NCBI RefSeq assembly: GCF_047495875.1
Contig: NC_092497.1
Span: forward strand, 7,834,688 to 7,898,687
DNA length: 64,000 nt
Source of the DNA: Pithys albifrons albifrons
Lineage: Eukaryota > Chordata > Aves > Passeriformes > Thamnophilidae
Direction: 5' to 3'
The position numbers and the translations under genes were made by a program. The notes below the pieces were generated by a model. That model worked only from the letters and a program-made list of their open reading frames with translations, was not told the origin of the DNA and made no database searches. The first letter of the stretch is position 1, and each line of letters opens with the position of its first letter. Shown in pieces: positions 24,134 to 36,880 of this stretch.

Positions 24134-26187
24134 AGCAGAAGGTCAAGATCAGGTAATTCGGGTCTTTAGTGAGATGGGGCATAGAGAGATCCTACTTCCT
24201 ATGAAAAAGTGGTGTCTGATTTATCTTATTTGTGGCAGGACTGATGCTAGCATAGGGCTTTCAAAACAGGCAGAATCAGAGAGGAATCATGCCCAGAGTG
24301 TGGTCACTACTGTGAAAGAGGAAAGGGTTGTGAGAGAATCTGCAGATCTGAAATGCTGGACAAGCCAGGCAACGCACACAGATTTCTTTGCTAATGTTAG
24401 ATATGGAATAAAGTGAGGAAAAAATACAACTAAGGAAATTAACATGGCAGGAAATTACATCACTCAGACATTCTTTTCAGGATCTGCTCCCCTGAGTGAT
24501 GAGGCCAAACTCTGAACAGAAGCTCTTGGCTGTAGGTGCAAGCCTAGGGACATTTGTGCTCTTTTGTGAATCAAGGTAAAGATACACCAGAAATACCATT
24601 CTCAAGCTGTTTCAAAAATTCACCCTTCATTTTCAAACTAAAACCAAGAACCAGAGTCTGTTATTATCAGATTCAACACAAGGATATCAAGAGTAGAATA
24701 TACTGGCCAGATGTAAGATGCTTCCTCACCTTAAAAAGAACTCCACTAGTGTTACAAGAGTGATTTAATTCTGTTAACTCCTAGCAAAAGCAGGAAGGCA
24801 GAACTCCATACTGGGCAGAAGAAGGTACTGATACCTTTGGGACCACATGTGCTGGCTCCCTTTATGGCTCAGATAACTTGTACCTGTGCTGGAATGCACT
24901 GCTGGAATCCACCACTGTCTGCACCATGGATCCAACCTGTGCCAGAGGCCCTGCTGGGCTTTTGTAAAAACAGTCACAATGAGGTTGCTAAAAAGCGGTA
25001 TTGAGAACACAAAACCTTCTTCATTTTTCCTCTCCATAACCTACCACTGTTTCCCATTAGTTATGACAAGTGAAACCTCTCATAAGCAATGTGGATTTTT
25101 TATGAAATTTGAGACAGCAACGGTTGCTGGAACCACTGTGTGAAACGCTGACTTTATTCAAGGGGAAAGGAGTCTTGAAAGGTGATATTTGAGACAAATT
25201 AGAGGGAAAGAGTATAAACAGAACCCTCGCTCCTGAGTAAGTGACTGCTTCTTCCTTATTTAAACAAACCCCTTGATTCACTTCTGATCATTAGAGAAAT
25301 AGTTGATAAAAATAGATTAATTAAAGAGAGAAGAGAAACACTGTCATCTTTAGGTCTTAAATTCAAATTAACAGGGAAGAGGCAGTTCTTCACTATCCTG
25401 ACAGAAACTAAGGAGTGTTGCAAAGGAGTTTCAGAGGATGATATCTGTATTTTTATGGCAGTAGTTATAAGCTGTTTCCATCAAGAAAATTTTTATTAAC
25501 AGATTATTGCAAGTATTGTCCTATTTGACCTGCAGTGGACTCCTTGCATCATCTCATTCAATCACTTCCTTTTGTGACAGATAACCTTCATGCAAGTGTT
25601 GAATCTAAAAACTGTTAGGGATGTGTTGTTGATTATTTTTTCTTTTTTTTTTTTGTTTGGTTTTTTTAATTCATCTCACCTAACTTTAACCACCTACAGT
25701 GTAAATGCCTCTGTCTCAGTAACCTTGTGCTCTTACAGCAAAGGGAGAAAAATAGGTGTTTCTGGTCTGTGATTCATCTGGTCTATTTTGGATGCCTCAT
25801 TAGGGTGAGATGATTCATAAGAAATGCTTAATTCTCTCCATCGAATTGAAGGGGCCTGGCTCTGTTATAGGCATCTGCATTTGTTCAGATCACTCCCATT
25901 CTTTGTTCTGTTTTGGAAGGCTTTTCCACATCTATGTCTCCTCTTCATTTCTAGACTAAATTTATTCACAGTCATTCCAAGCCTGTTAGTTTAAACAGAG
26001 ACACCCTTCCTCAATATGGACAGCCAAGGAGCTCCCGCATACTGTCAGCCTTTGTCAGCTTTGGGGCAGGTTAAGAGAGAAATGTTATTAAGTGCTTGGG
26101 AGAGGCAACGGCCAAGGATAGGTGTACTTTCTGTAAGCTATGTATCCATATAAGCTCATGGGATCGTTATTGCTCAGATTAGGTCCT

Positions 26188-26236
26188 TTGCAAAACAAAC
26201 AAAACAAAACAACAAATAAAACCCAAACAAAAACAC
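26188..26236. repeat. (AAAAC)n-type simple repeat
   Basis: Imperfect AAAC and AAAAC units run for about 48 bp. Confidence 0.88.
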
Positions 26237-29200
26237 GAGGTGGGAGACACTGTGTCTAAATGGGGAAAAACTATGATGAAATGAAGCATTAACTTCACAA
26301 AAGAGATTTTTTTAAAAGAGTTTTGTTTTCTCATTGGGTACAAACTTGGCTTTTCCTAGAAAACTGCCTGTGAATTACCTATGAACCAGCCAAAAAGCCT
26401 ATTTACCGCCTGTACCTAACTACATGAGCAGGGAGTTTGGCACCTCTCCAGTGAGAACAAACATTGAGGACAAAATCATTTATAGGGTAGCTCTAGTCAG
26501 AGCTGTCTTGGTTTCTTGTTTGCAACTGAGAGATTATACGGTGTTGAAACCAAACACAGGCTGGGAAGTAATAGGCCTGTTATCAGCAGCAGCAGAAGAA
26601 AGGATTTTGTTGTTGTTGGGTTGGGGGGTTTTTAAGTGTTTTTCACATGTAGATCTTACTATGGGATTTATTGGGAACCTGCTCAATCCTTCAAATTAAA
26701 CGCAAGATAAACCAAAACACTGTTCAAATGGAATAAAATGAAATACAACCCATGAAATAGTCTGAATATCATTTAGTATCTCTATTCATTTCAGACTAGG
26801 CCCAGTTTCACAGCCTAGCAGACTGAAGCTGTCTGGTGCAGCCACAGCAACTATAAATGCTACATTGCACATAAATGCTCCTTTACAAGGTGGAAGATGG
26901 GGGAGTTTTCTGTGTTTTATCTAATCCTTCTCCCAGAGTTGTGCCTGCCAGCAACAATACCAGTTGTTAGTAAACATGAGAGTGACTTTGTCCTCTTAGG
27001 TGCCTTGTCCATGTGGTCCTAATGGACACAATGGCAGTCAAATACTTGCCTTTGCTAATGTAAACTTATTTGGCAGTGTAAAAGTGTTCCTGGTCAGTTT
27101 TTGGAGTCAGAGGAGCAGAAACTGTGCAGAAGCTGTTCCTGGGACATGAAGTTTCCGGACAATTTACTCCACAGTCTTCTTTCCTGCCTTAAAATGGCTG
27201 TTCCTGGCATGTAAAAGAGCATAATTCCCTGCCCTAAGGCCTACATATTGCTTGCCCAACATCAGCTGCCATTGTCCATCTTGCTGACCTTCCATGTGAT
27301 CAGTCCATTCACTGAAAGGAGTCTTGCATTGTAAACTGTGCATAATTGCACTGTAATCCCAGATTTCAGTTGTGGTCCCTCCTTTCCTGCAATGAGCATA
27401 ATGAAAAGGGAGGCAATCCATGGGTGAAACAACACATGTAAGGCCTTTGTTCACTTTTTCCACTGTGGGCTAGAAATGGAGAGAGGAAAATGTGTCACTT
27501 ACCCCTGTCCTATGTGTTGGTATCCTGCTTCATTCTCAGAGAGTTTTGGATCTAGTATTAGGAAAATGGATTCAGAGTGGAGGTCTAATTTGGCTAGTGA
27601 GTACTACCTTAGTTAGTAGTTAGCCTTTAGGACTGACAGAGGACAGCACATATTTCATGTGGGTCTGGCTGCAGCAGAGAGTACCAGGTATATTTTAGTT
27701 GTTAGTTAGGATCACCACTTAGTCTGAGTCAAACTGATCCCAATTTGATTCACCTAGGTGAACAAGAAAAAGCGTTTCACCCAATTTTTAGGACATATCA
27801 TCTGGCACCCTTAGCCTGGGTCTCACTACCTTTGCCAACCCAGACTTGCAGCAGGGACATGGTAGGGCTGCTGGCTTTCCCATATGACTCATGTCCTCAG
27901 AAAAAGCACCTCTTTAGGGGATGATATGAATAATAAAGACATGGACCCTGCAAAGAGAGCATCCTGAGGGTGTCTTGCTTTTTTGAGAGTCCTGTGAAAG
28001 TGCAGGATGTTCCCTTCATACCCTGAAGAGCACTGACCATTTCGCTCCCTCCTTCTTCCCTCTTAAATTTGTTCTCCTCTCCACTTATTGCATTTAGCAT
28101 CCTGTGAAGTAGGCACTCCAGCACTGCCAACGAAATAAACTGCCTGCCACCTGCCTACCTACCTGCAGGTCTATTTTTCCCCTTCTCCTAGCTGTAAATA
28201 TGTTGGTCAGAATCAGAGCTGGCCCCTACCATCTGCATCAGATTGTATTTCAGCATCACCCAGGCTTGTTGCAGTAAGGGCTTCTGACCTAGGGCTGAGA
28301 AGAACAAAAACTCTGAGCTCCAAAGGAAGTAACATGAATCAGAATATCAGTTATTTCTCTGCTTTTCTGGAAACTGTGGTATGAAGGAAGATACCTACTT
28401 TCTTTCAGATTAATCCTACCATCACAGCATAAGCTAATGAGGAGCAATTTTACAACTCAAGATAAACTAAGGATCCGAAACTGCTGTTCATCTGCATGTA
28501 CAAATGGTGGCAGGTGCTAAGCAGCTTCCTCAGAAAGTGTCATCTGGCAGGGCAAACCATGAGAAAAAAGAGTAGGGATCAAGGTGTGCTTCTATCCACT
28601 GGAGCATCTCTGTGCAGGTGATTTCCCAAACCAGAACTCCTCAGAACTTCTGCACTGCTCTGAGCCAGCATGATTTCCAAGAGCTGCCTGCTGCTGAAGC
28701 AGACATTTCTGCTTGTGCTTCTCCAGGGGGGACTTCACTCATTCAGGAGAGTAACAGACAAAAAACACTCAAGAAGGTATGATCTGGTTAATGTGAGAAG
28801 CAGAGCAGAGGCACAAGGATGCTTACAAGCCACACACAGAGCATAAGATTTATTGAGCCATGCTCCAAAACAGGGATGGAGCACTAGTGAGGGGTAAAGG
28901 ATTAAACAGTGCTATCCTTGTAAGATGCCACAGTGACATGGTGAAATGCCTTCCTTTACAGTGGCTGAAGAATAAATAAGTAAAGGATTTGACTTTCCTC
29001 AGCTGCTCTCCTGAAGGTCACTATGCTCAGAATCTATTGTCTCCTGAGCATGGGAAACTGTCCTTCAGGCCTGATCACACAGACTGAATTCCTCCCAGAC
29101 AAAAGTGGGAAGATGACCTGCTTTGTAGTAGCTTCAAAAATGAGAATCACTTTAGACCAGTAAGACATCACCTGAGACTGAGATCATAGTACAAGTTCTA

Positions 29201-29504
29201 ATATGGGGTCAGGCTTAGTTCAGTTTCCTCCTAGTCCATTGTGGGGGCAGCTGAGATTTTGCAGGAATATTATAATAGTTTGTCTGAGGCCTTTCTGAGA
29301 TAAGATGATGGGAAATGTCCTTGTAAGAAGGCAGGGGTGAAATCTGAAGCACATAGTTGTGCGTTTATATGCTTGAAGTACTTGGTGCTTGTACAAGGTA
29401 CTTGTGCTTTTTTGTGGGGCCAGCTTTGCTCCTAAAGACATACAGCTAACAGCAGGCTGCCTAGTACTTTGCTGTGGGCACTATCTCATTCTTCTTATTT
29501 CCTT

Positions 29505-29618
29505 TTCCCCTCATAGTTTCATTTCTTCTTTAGTTTATTCTTGTCTTCTTCCTTTCTCCTTCCCCCCCCCCCTTTTCTCCTTTTCTTTTTCTCCTCCTTG
29601 TGCTTGATACTCCCTCTC
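29505..29618. repeat. Polypyrimidine-rich low-complexity tract with C12 run
   Basis: A CT-dominated stretch includes an uninterrupted run of about a dozen C near 29563-29574 and flanking TTTTCTCC units. Triplex (H-DNA) formation is possible. No gene signal is present. Confidence 0.85.
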
Positions 29619-32600
29619 CTTCATTTGGTTTTTAACTCTTCTCTCATTTATTTGTTTAGAGCAAATTTTCAAATCTATAAACCCATTACAGTTAAGAGAC
29701 TGTGTTGAGGCAGCCTCTGAGCCTGCAGATGTGGTGGGTCCTGGATTCCAATAACAGAACTTATTTGGAAAAAAACATTATCTGTAATGTGGAAATGGTT
29801 TGGCTTGAGGCTAAAATTTATCATCATTACCCTAATATCATCTCAAGCCCCAGCTCTGGCAGCAGCTAAAGAAAACACCAAGGCTTAATTCAGTCAGTGC
29901 AAGGAAAGAAAGACAGAGGATGGAAAATATGATTTATGATGGAAATCAATGCAATCATAATACTTTATGCTTGTAAAATTGGGCTGTTCCAACAGTGCTC
30001 ACAGATTGTATAGGCAGCTCTCCACCAAAAAAATCATGGCAAGATATAACACAGTAGTATGATGGTGCAGCTGGAATAAAGGGATAATATTCAGGGTTTG
30101 GGGTGTGAATGGGAACAGGTTTTGTTTTCCTGGGGTTTTGTTTTCCTTCCTTCCTTCTCCAGGGATGAGGTAACATCACTCAACTGAGGTCTGTCTCTGC
30201 AGGACAATAGAAAGATGCTGCCCTGCAGCTCCCAGAAGGTGCAGGAAGGGGGAAAAGGAAGGGAAGGATGACAATCTGGAATGTGAAAGGAACACTGACT
30301 AGTTCTCCAACTAAATGGCAAGATCCTGGCAGGAGCAGTATCCCCAGTGTAAAAGTGAAAGCAACAACGTGACTCATTCCTCTGCAGTGCGGAGTACCTC
30401 TCAGAGACCAGCAGAAGTATATTTACAAAAATTTGAATCAGGCTGTTCACCTCAGCTAAAGACAGGCAAAAGTGATGAGGCTTGGGAGTTTTGTTTCTAA
30501 TGCAGAAAACTAAAAAGCATCTGAACTTTCAAATTTGACCAAATCATAACTCCTTTCATCCCATAAATAAAATAAAAGTTGCAGAGATCATGGACAGACT
30601 GCTGCTGTAAAGTTGAGTTAGCTCTTCTGCAGTGTAAAAAACATGACTTGTCAAATTGGTATATGCAATTTCCCTGAAGAATGCTTGAAGGACATTTTAC
30701 ACTTTGGTTGTATGGGTGGGAATATGCCCCTGCAGCACTGCCTGTCCCTGCAGAAGCAGGGTAGCTAAGTATCCCCAGCAGCCAGGATGAGGGAATACAG
30801 TCATTCTTAAGAAATGCAAAGAAAAATGTTTATTTATTCATATAATTTCATCAAATGTGAAATATTTGTTATCTAGGACTTGCAATTCAGTGTAAACTCT
30901 GTTCAAAAAATGGTCAAAAGAGTGCACTTGTAATATTCTTTTTTAATGGAAAATATCTTTGCTAGCAAACTTGTCTTTAGTAAGATGCTTTTGAAATTCT
31001 TTTGATATTTCCTGATATGTGGAGAAAGCTGTGTGTTTAAAAGTTGTGAAAAAACTTTTCCAGGATTTCTCCTTAAAACTAATCAGAATTCCCAGATATC
31101 AACTTGTGATTCCTACCTCTTTCTTTCCCACTCATCAGGAATAGTAGATGTATACTGTGATTTAGATCTATAGCCCATGCAGATTATGAACCTGTAATGC
31201 AACGTATTTTGACCCTGGCAGTGCTGGGCTGGAGAATCACGTCAGTTGTCAGTATCCCTCAAGAACTGAGCAGATACATAAAATGAGCTCCTTTGTCCTC
31301 TCAGCCCAGCTGCCCTGTTTCCCAAAGGAATGTTGTGGAGGGCTGACACAGAGGAGTAGTACCTTGTAATGTGGAATTCTGAGCACCACACTTACACAGA
31401 AACAGGGGACCTACTGGAGCACACCCCTCACTAGACACCAGAAAATCCAAACAGGGTCAGTTCTCACAGTACAAAATGTTAGGAAGACAGGCTTCACTGT
31501 ATTGAGAGCTCAGAGGGAGTTTTTTCTGTAAATACTGTGGCCAGACAAGGCAGAGTCTTCTTGTCCCTTTCCAGCTCTCAGTAGCTCCACAAGAATTCCA
31601 TGGTGCCCACTGACATTGAACATACCTAGAACCAACTGAGAGGAAATATTGCTTAGGGTGACTCCCTACATGAACTTTCATCATGCAAGCTGAGGAGCAC
31701 TTGCTGGCACAGAGGGCTCCTGAAACATGCAGCTTCAGACAGGTTTGCATTCCCAGAAGAACCATCATAATGTAAAGACCATCAATGCACAAAAGCAATA
31801 CAGTGCACCATCCACTCCCAAGGCCAGAGCTAGGGTTACCAAGGACTTTGGCTTGTGCTAACAGGGACATGTCCGTCTGTAACTTTAAATGTTTAAAGCT
31901 TCCAAGCACTGCATTCTTTGCAGGAATGGATAAAGAAATAAAAGGACAAGGGAGTCTTTACTCTATTCTACTCCCTCGAATCCCACTGGTATCTACAAGG
32001 TCATTGACAGATGAGGCTCTGTGATGCCAGAGAACTTGTGTCCCTCTTTAAACTGAGTTTTTCAAATGAAACCAAGAGAAGGCAGGTTTATAGCAGATGT
32101 TGTGTCTTACTCTTTTGGACACTCTGTGATATCACATGAATATCTGGCTGCCATTTTTGTCACCTCCTAACCCAAAGCTCACTAGCTAGTCCTCTTTCTT
32201 ATCCTCTCCCTTGCATCCACAGCTTTCCACCATTGCCCCATGCATCCACACCCAGAGCACACACACCTGTTTCCCAGTGATCTGTTTGTGAAGCAGGTTG
32301 TTTTTTGATGGCCTGATTTCCCTCATGGATTAACAAATGACTCTATCACCTTCTATAATTCTATCACATTGTCCCCACACTTTTTCTTGCTTCTGGAAAA
32401 GTTTGACAGCAGTATCAAGGAACTGAAGAGCAAAAGGTCCACTGAGTGAAACTGAATTAAAAGTCTTGGACACCTGCAGTGTCAGTGTTGGACAGCCATC
32501 TGTCTCTCATTTGAAAGCACCATTACTGTCTGCCATACCTAATGTTGCTTGTCCCAGACAAATGTTAAGATTCTGCATAGACTCGGTTGATGTACAGGGC

Positions 32601-32817
32601 CTTGCTTTGCAAAACTATCCTTTATTTTAAAGACAAAAGGGAAAATAATCCACTGGTTTGTCTTCTAGTACATTACTGAGATCAGAAGAGTTACACTGTA
32701 CATTAACTCCTTCTTCTTTAACTCACACATCTTTTTATCTGCACATTGCCTGAAGTACAGAAACACCCAGACCAGGTATGACCATATTCCCTCTTCACAT
32801 ACACATGCCCTCTCCAC

Positions 32818-32848
32818 AAATATGTATATATATACATATGTATATGAA
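32818..32848. repeat. (TA)n/(TG)n alternating purine-pyrimidine tract, self-complementary
   Basis: ATATGTATATATATACATATG is nearly palindromic and could extrude as a cruciform. It is probably a short imperfect microsatellite. Confidence 0.8.
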
Positions 32849-34149
32849 ATTACTTAAAATATGCTAGACTGATACATATGCATATCTTCACACATGCACA
32901 CGCATCCTTCACACATGTAAGTGATGAAACTTTTCAAGACCAGTGTGCTGGTAACAAAAAAGAAAAGAAAAATTTTGTTTAATGCTAGATTCTTGAGCAA
33001 ACTCTCCACCTAAGAAGAGAAGAAATAGGTTTTTAAGGACCTGATAGGTCTGATCATTTTGTCCAGTAACAATGAAATACCACTTTAGCAAGAGAAAATC
33101 TTCTAGGGCCTGTAAAGGAAGCACAAAAGGACATAATTTATGTTTTTAAATATTGTCCTTATTTAAGGAAAAACTAATTATACATCTCCTCCCAAACTTA
33201 TTTTTCTGTATGTTAAGTAAATTGGCAGAATAACCACAGTTTTTTCTGTAGGAGACACAGAAAACTAGATTCTGTTTGCCGGGTGCTTGAGAACTGTCTT
33301 CTGCTACAGAAATTGATAATGTTTCCTTGTCTGTGATGATATTGAAACCAAGAGATCTCAGAAGCTAGGATAAATGGCAGTCATCAATTCATTTACAAAT
33401 ACTGCATGGTCTTTGCTATAAATTGGAACACACATGTTGCAAAGCAAAATTTACTAGCTGCTGTTGGGTTTTTTCTTCAGAGGACTTCCTGTACTTCTGA
33501 AAACGTGTCCAGACACAAATCAGAATCAGAGTAGAAATAGCAGAGGAATTTTCATGGTCTTTGCCATGTAAAAAGTCTATGCAGATCCAGTAAATTTGAC
33601 AAGACAGTGGTGTTGCGTCAAACCATATCCTTGTTAAGTAAAAGCCCACATTATATAACCATCACCATATTCAACATTCAACGGGGATTCTTGTTCCCTT
33701 TTAAGCAGTGGTTCAGCTTGACCATTCAGAGAAGCTACTATACCTTCACATCCTTGGAGATTAATGTTCAGTCATGACAGAAAGTGGAGGAACAGGAAGG
33801 TCTCATTGGTCAATAGAGAACCACAGATTCTTCCTGTTTAACATATTCCCCTACTGAAATCATGAAAATAAGGCTGATTTGAGTGGTTAATATTTCATTT
33901 TCTATCACTCAGTTTTTGAAATCATTTCACAGCAGCTCAGTAATGGTTATCAGTAAAACCAGAGATAAGGTGCTTCTTGCTACCACCAGGATCTCATAGG
34001 GATCTCTTGGGGAGGAAGCAACAGTATCAACATGGCTGAGCAAAGAGGGGTGTGACAATGTTTGAAGAAGATTTTCTCGGTAGGGGGTGTTTGGTTTTTT
34101 GTTTGTATAGGCAGGAAGCTTAAGATGTTATCTTCAGGCTACAATGTGT

Positions 34150-34620
34150 GCCATTTTAAACACAGTGCTCTTAATAAATACCGACAGCAAATCGGGACAA
34201 GAACAGACGCAAGTTGTTTCAGGCAACTTCTGTCAAGTGAACGGTAATGCGCCAGGATTAGTGGCAATCCTCTCCATATTGAAGAAAGCAAGTCGCCTGC
34301 AGATGAAGTGCTCTAGGCATTGCAGTGGGTTTATCAAGGGGTCCTTGATATTCTGGAGGAGACATGCAGGCTGCAACATTATCAGTAGCTTTTCAATTCA
34401 ACCATCTCCTGCTGAAAACAGGGTGTCAGTAATGGTGGGAATGGGAGGAAGTTGTTTTGAATTCCAGAAGCATCCTAAAGAACCAATATCCCAGTGGTTT
34501 GCAGACTGCTGCTTTCACTCCTGTGATGTCACTAATGCCACTGGACGTGCTCTTAATAACTACAATGTTAAAAGCAAAATATCAGCAGGGCAACAGTTTG
34601 AGCCAGTGAACCATTAACTT
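34150..34620. other. Unusual CpG-retaining segment containing a 157-codon open frame
   Basis: Six CpGs fall within about 120 bp (34180-34295), in a region where CpG is otherwise rare. The plus-strand frame 34144-34617 spans the same segment. The predicted protein shows no signal peptide, membrane helix, repeat or motif that I recognise, and the frame has no visible splice context or Kozak match strong enough to call a gene. A conserved noncoding element is the more likely explanation if the segment is constrained. Confidence 0.25.
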
Positions 34621-35052
34621 CCATTCCATTGTATGCAATCAAACTCAAAGTTCATTGGGGCTCAATGGCAACTATCCCCATTGTCAACCTCCTCCCTTAT
34701 AGCATGTGTCCCTTGAAAATGCCATCTCTAAGGACAGCCTTTTCTAGTACAATTTCTTTAAATGAGTGCTAATATCTTAAGGCACATTATGCTTCTCTCC
34801 ATTCTGAGAAAGGGAAAATGTATGTGGATTAGCTCTTTATATATAAAGAAGACACCTCTTGCATATTCTTGAATAAGGATCATTTTGGACAGACAATGTT
34901 GAAGTATTGCCAGACTTACTCTTCTTTTACCTTTCAGCAGCATAATGTCATGCTACTAGCTTAAGATTGCCTAAAAATTAGGACTAACCAATTTTATTGA
35001 GTTACCACAAGGGAACCCTCATAACACAGCTTTGGCTTTTTCTAATAACACC

Positions 35053-35299
35053 AATCATAGAGTCATAGAATCTATTGGGTTGGAAAAGACCTCCAAGATC
35101 ATCGAGTCCAACCCTTGGTCCAACTCCTGTCCCTTTACCAGATCATGGCACTCAGTGCCGTGTCCAATCTCAGTTTAAAAACCTCCAGGAATGGGGAATC
35201 CACCCCCTCTCTGGGCAGGCCATTCCAATGCCTGATTACTCTCTCTGGAAAGAATTTTTTTCTGATACCCAACTTTAATTTCCCCTGGCAGAGCTTAAG
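35053..35299 (-). mobile_element. CR1 non-LTR retrotransposon fragment, 5'-truncated (3' end at left)
   Basis: The left edge carries reverse-complemented CR1 3' octamers (TCATAGAGTCATAGAATC). These are followed by the avian CR1 3'UTR block seen in reverse complement, with GGGTTGGAAAAGACCTCC, then ATCATCGAGTCCAACC, then the stretch ending CCCCTGGCAGAGCTTAAG. CR1 is the main LINE of birds; it copies itself by target-primed reverse transcription and leaves 5'-truncated copies. This copy holds only about 250 bp of 3'UTR and no reverse transcriptase sequence, so it is inert. It lines up closely with the left part of the copy at 40566-41040, including the same lesion-free core, so both probably belong to one subfamily. 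The right edge is where similarity to that sister copy stops. Confidence 0.93.
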
Positions 35300-36348
35300 G
35301 CTGGTTTCCAGAAGAATCTATCTGATCACTGGCATCTGGTTTGAATTACTTTGTACATTAGCACTGAGACCTGACTCAGTCTCTGGACACCTCAAAGGTC
35401 ACTTTCAGGCACAGATTTATTTGCTTGCTAGATCCTTGTCCACATTTAAGCATCTAAATTTTTATCTCCAATTCAATTTAAAGGAAACATCCTGAGAAAA
35501 ATCTGTCCCTGCAAGACCTGTAGAGTGGAAAGTACTAAAAGGCCAGGAAATTAAGATAAAACCATCTCACTTTCCATGGAAAGTATTTCTTAAAAAACCT
35601 GTCTCTGCTTCTTCTGGGATTTAGATGTGCAGCACATCTTGCTAAGAATTTTAAAAGAAGTAATTAACAAAATATATATTATGGTCTCTTTGAAGCTTCA
35701 TGGTGAGGGCTTGCTCTAATAACTTTCGCTGTGGAGCTCCTGTGTTACCCCACCTCCATCTTGAGCTCAGGAAACATGAGTAAAGGGAAGCCAGTCTGGA
35801 AGTCCTCCCCTGAAGGAACTTCTAGCACAGCAAAAGGAGTTATTTCAACTTAGAAGTTTTTTCTCTGCTCATTGAGAGTTTATAAATAACAGGAACTTTT
35901 CTTGCCTTTTTTTTTACACCTTTTTTCTTTTGCCTCTTTAGCCTTCCAGCAAAAATGCTGCATTACATATGATTCTGAAATGGTCTGTATTCTCCACACA
36001 GTTTTTATGCAGTCCATAAAATAGCTTAATCAGACACATACTGAAAGAGACATACACACACACACCAAGTGAGAGACATCAGGCACACCTGAGACTGAAG
36101 TGCATCCTGTTCATAAAAGGAGATATAGTGCTGATGGCATTTCACACTGAGGTATCCAGGGACCATCACATGGCTTGATGAGACCAAGAAAGCTCAATAG
36201 ACTTTCCAAACCTAATTAGTACTTAATGATCTGGAGAGACACGAATGTCCATCACCTCTGCTTCAGCCCCTCTGTTCTTCCTCAAATTCTTAATTAACCT
36301 TTAAGGAGATGATGTGCTGATGAGTTTCCTAGGATATTGCATTGATTT

Positions 36349-36351
<3 letters not shown>

Positions 36352-36396
<45 letters not shown>

Positions 36397-36404
36397 ACAC
36401 ACAC
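36352..36404. repeat. (CA)n dinucleotide microsatellite
   Basis: A CA repeat of about 19 uninterrupted units is followed by one CATA interruption and more CA. Shorter CACACA patches continue to about 36436. It is a typical polymorphic microsatellite capable of Z-DNA formation. Confidence 0.97.
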
Positions 36405-36479
36405 TTGTGCACATGGTCACACACACCACACACTCCAGCTCACATAATAAGGAAACTCTGGTACAATTTCTCAGCTCCA

Positions 36480-36880
36480 ACGCACTCCGCACAAGGGCTC
36501 TGCTGATCAGTGTTTATTAATGAAGCGCTGCCTCAAAAATTGTTAATTGATGGCAATGTACAGAACGTTGTCTGGAATTTAACCTTATTCATCATTTAAG
36601 TATGTTGGAAACTAGAGCGTGGTGTTAATTAATACTGTAAGAACAAAGTTGGATCATTCTGTTGTGGATTTCAAAAACAAAATCATACGCGCAAAGAGAG
36701 GGAGAAAAAAGCTGTGATTAAATATAAAACCAGAGTAAAAAAAGTAGGATAAAATGGAGCCAAAGCCAGTGTCATATTCAAGATGACTCACTTTGTGCTG
36801 ATAATGAAATAAAAATTTTCTTGTGAGCTTATGTAATATTTTACTCTTGTGTCATATTTAATCAACTCTGAGTTTGTAGA
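36480..36880. promoter_or_regulatory. Candidate conserved noncoding element next to the CA microsatellite
   Basis: Immediately right of the (CA)n repeat, CpG is retained (AACGCACTCCGCAC, GAAGCGCTG, GAACGTTG, GAGCGTGG, TACGCGCAA). Homeodomain and PBX-type cores cluster here (TTATTAATGA, TTGTTAATTGATGG, GTTAATTAATAC, TGTGATTAAATA). The combination of AT-rich homeodomain sites with undecayed CpGs is what a constrained element would look like. No frame is convincingly coding. Confidence 0.3.

Larger units (their letters stand above)
23841..34149. other. Noncoding DNA, no gene recognised
   Basis: Ten kilobases of low-CpG sequence hold a few simple repeats. The longest frame is 150 codons on the minus strand (31457-31909), Cys/Leu-rich without a domain I recognise. 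No transposable element was identified here. Confidence 0.65.

Noticed and set aside
31457..31909. 150-codon minus-strand frame
   Set aside because: No recognisable motif, no splice context. Frames of this size are expected occasionally by chance in 64 kb.
35115..35495. 126-codon plus-strand frame
   Set aside because: Its first half is antisense CR1 3'UTR; the rest is unrecognisable.
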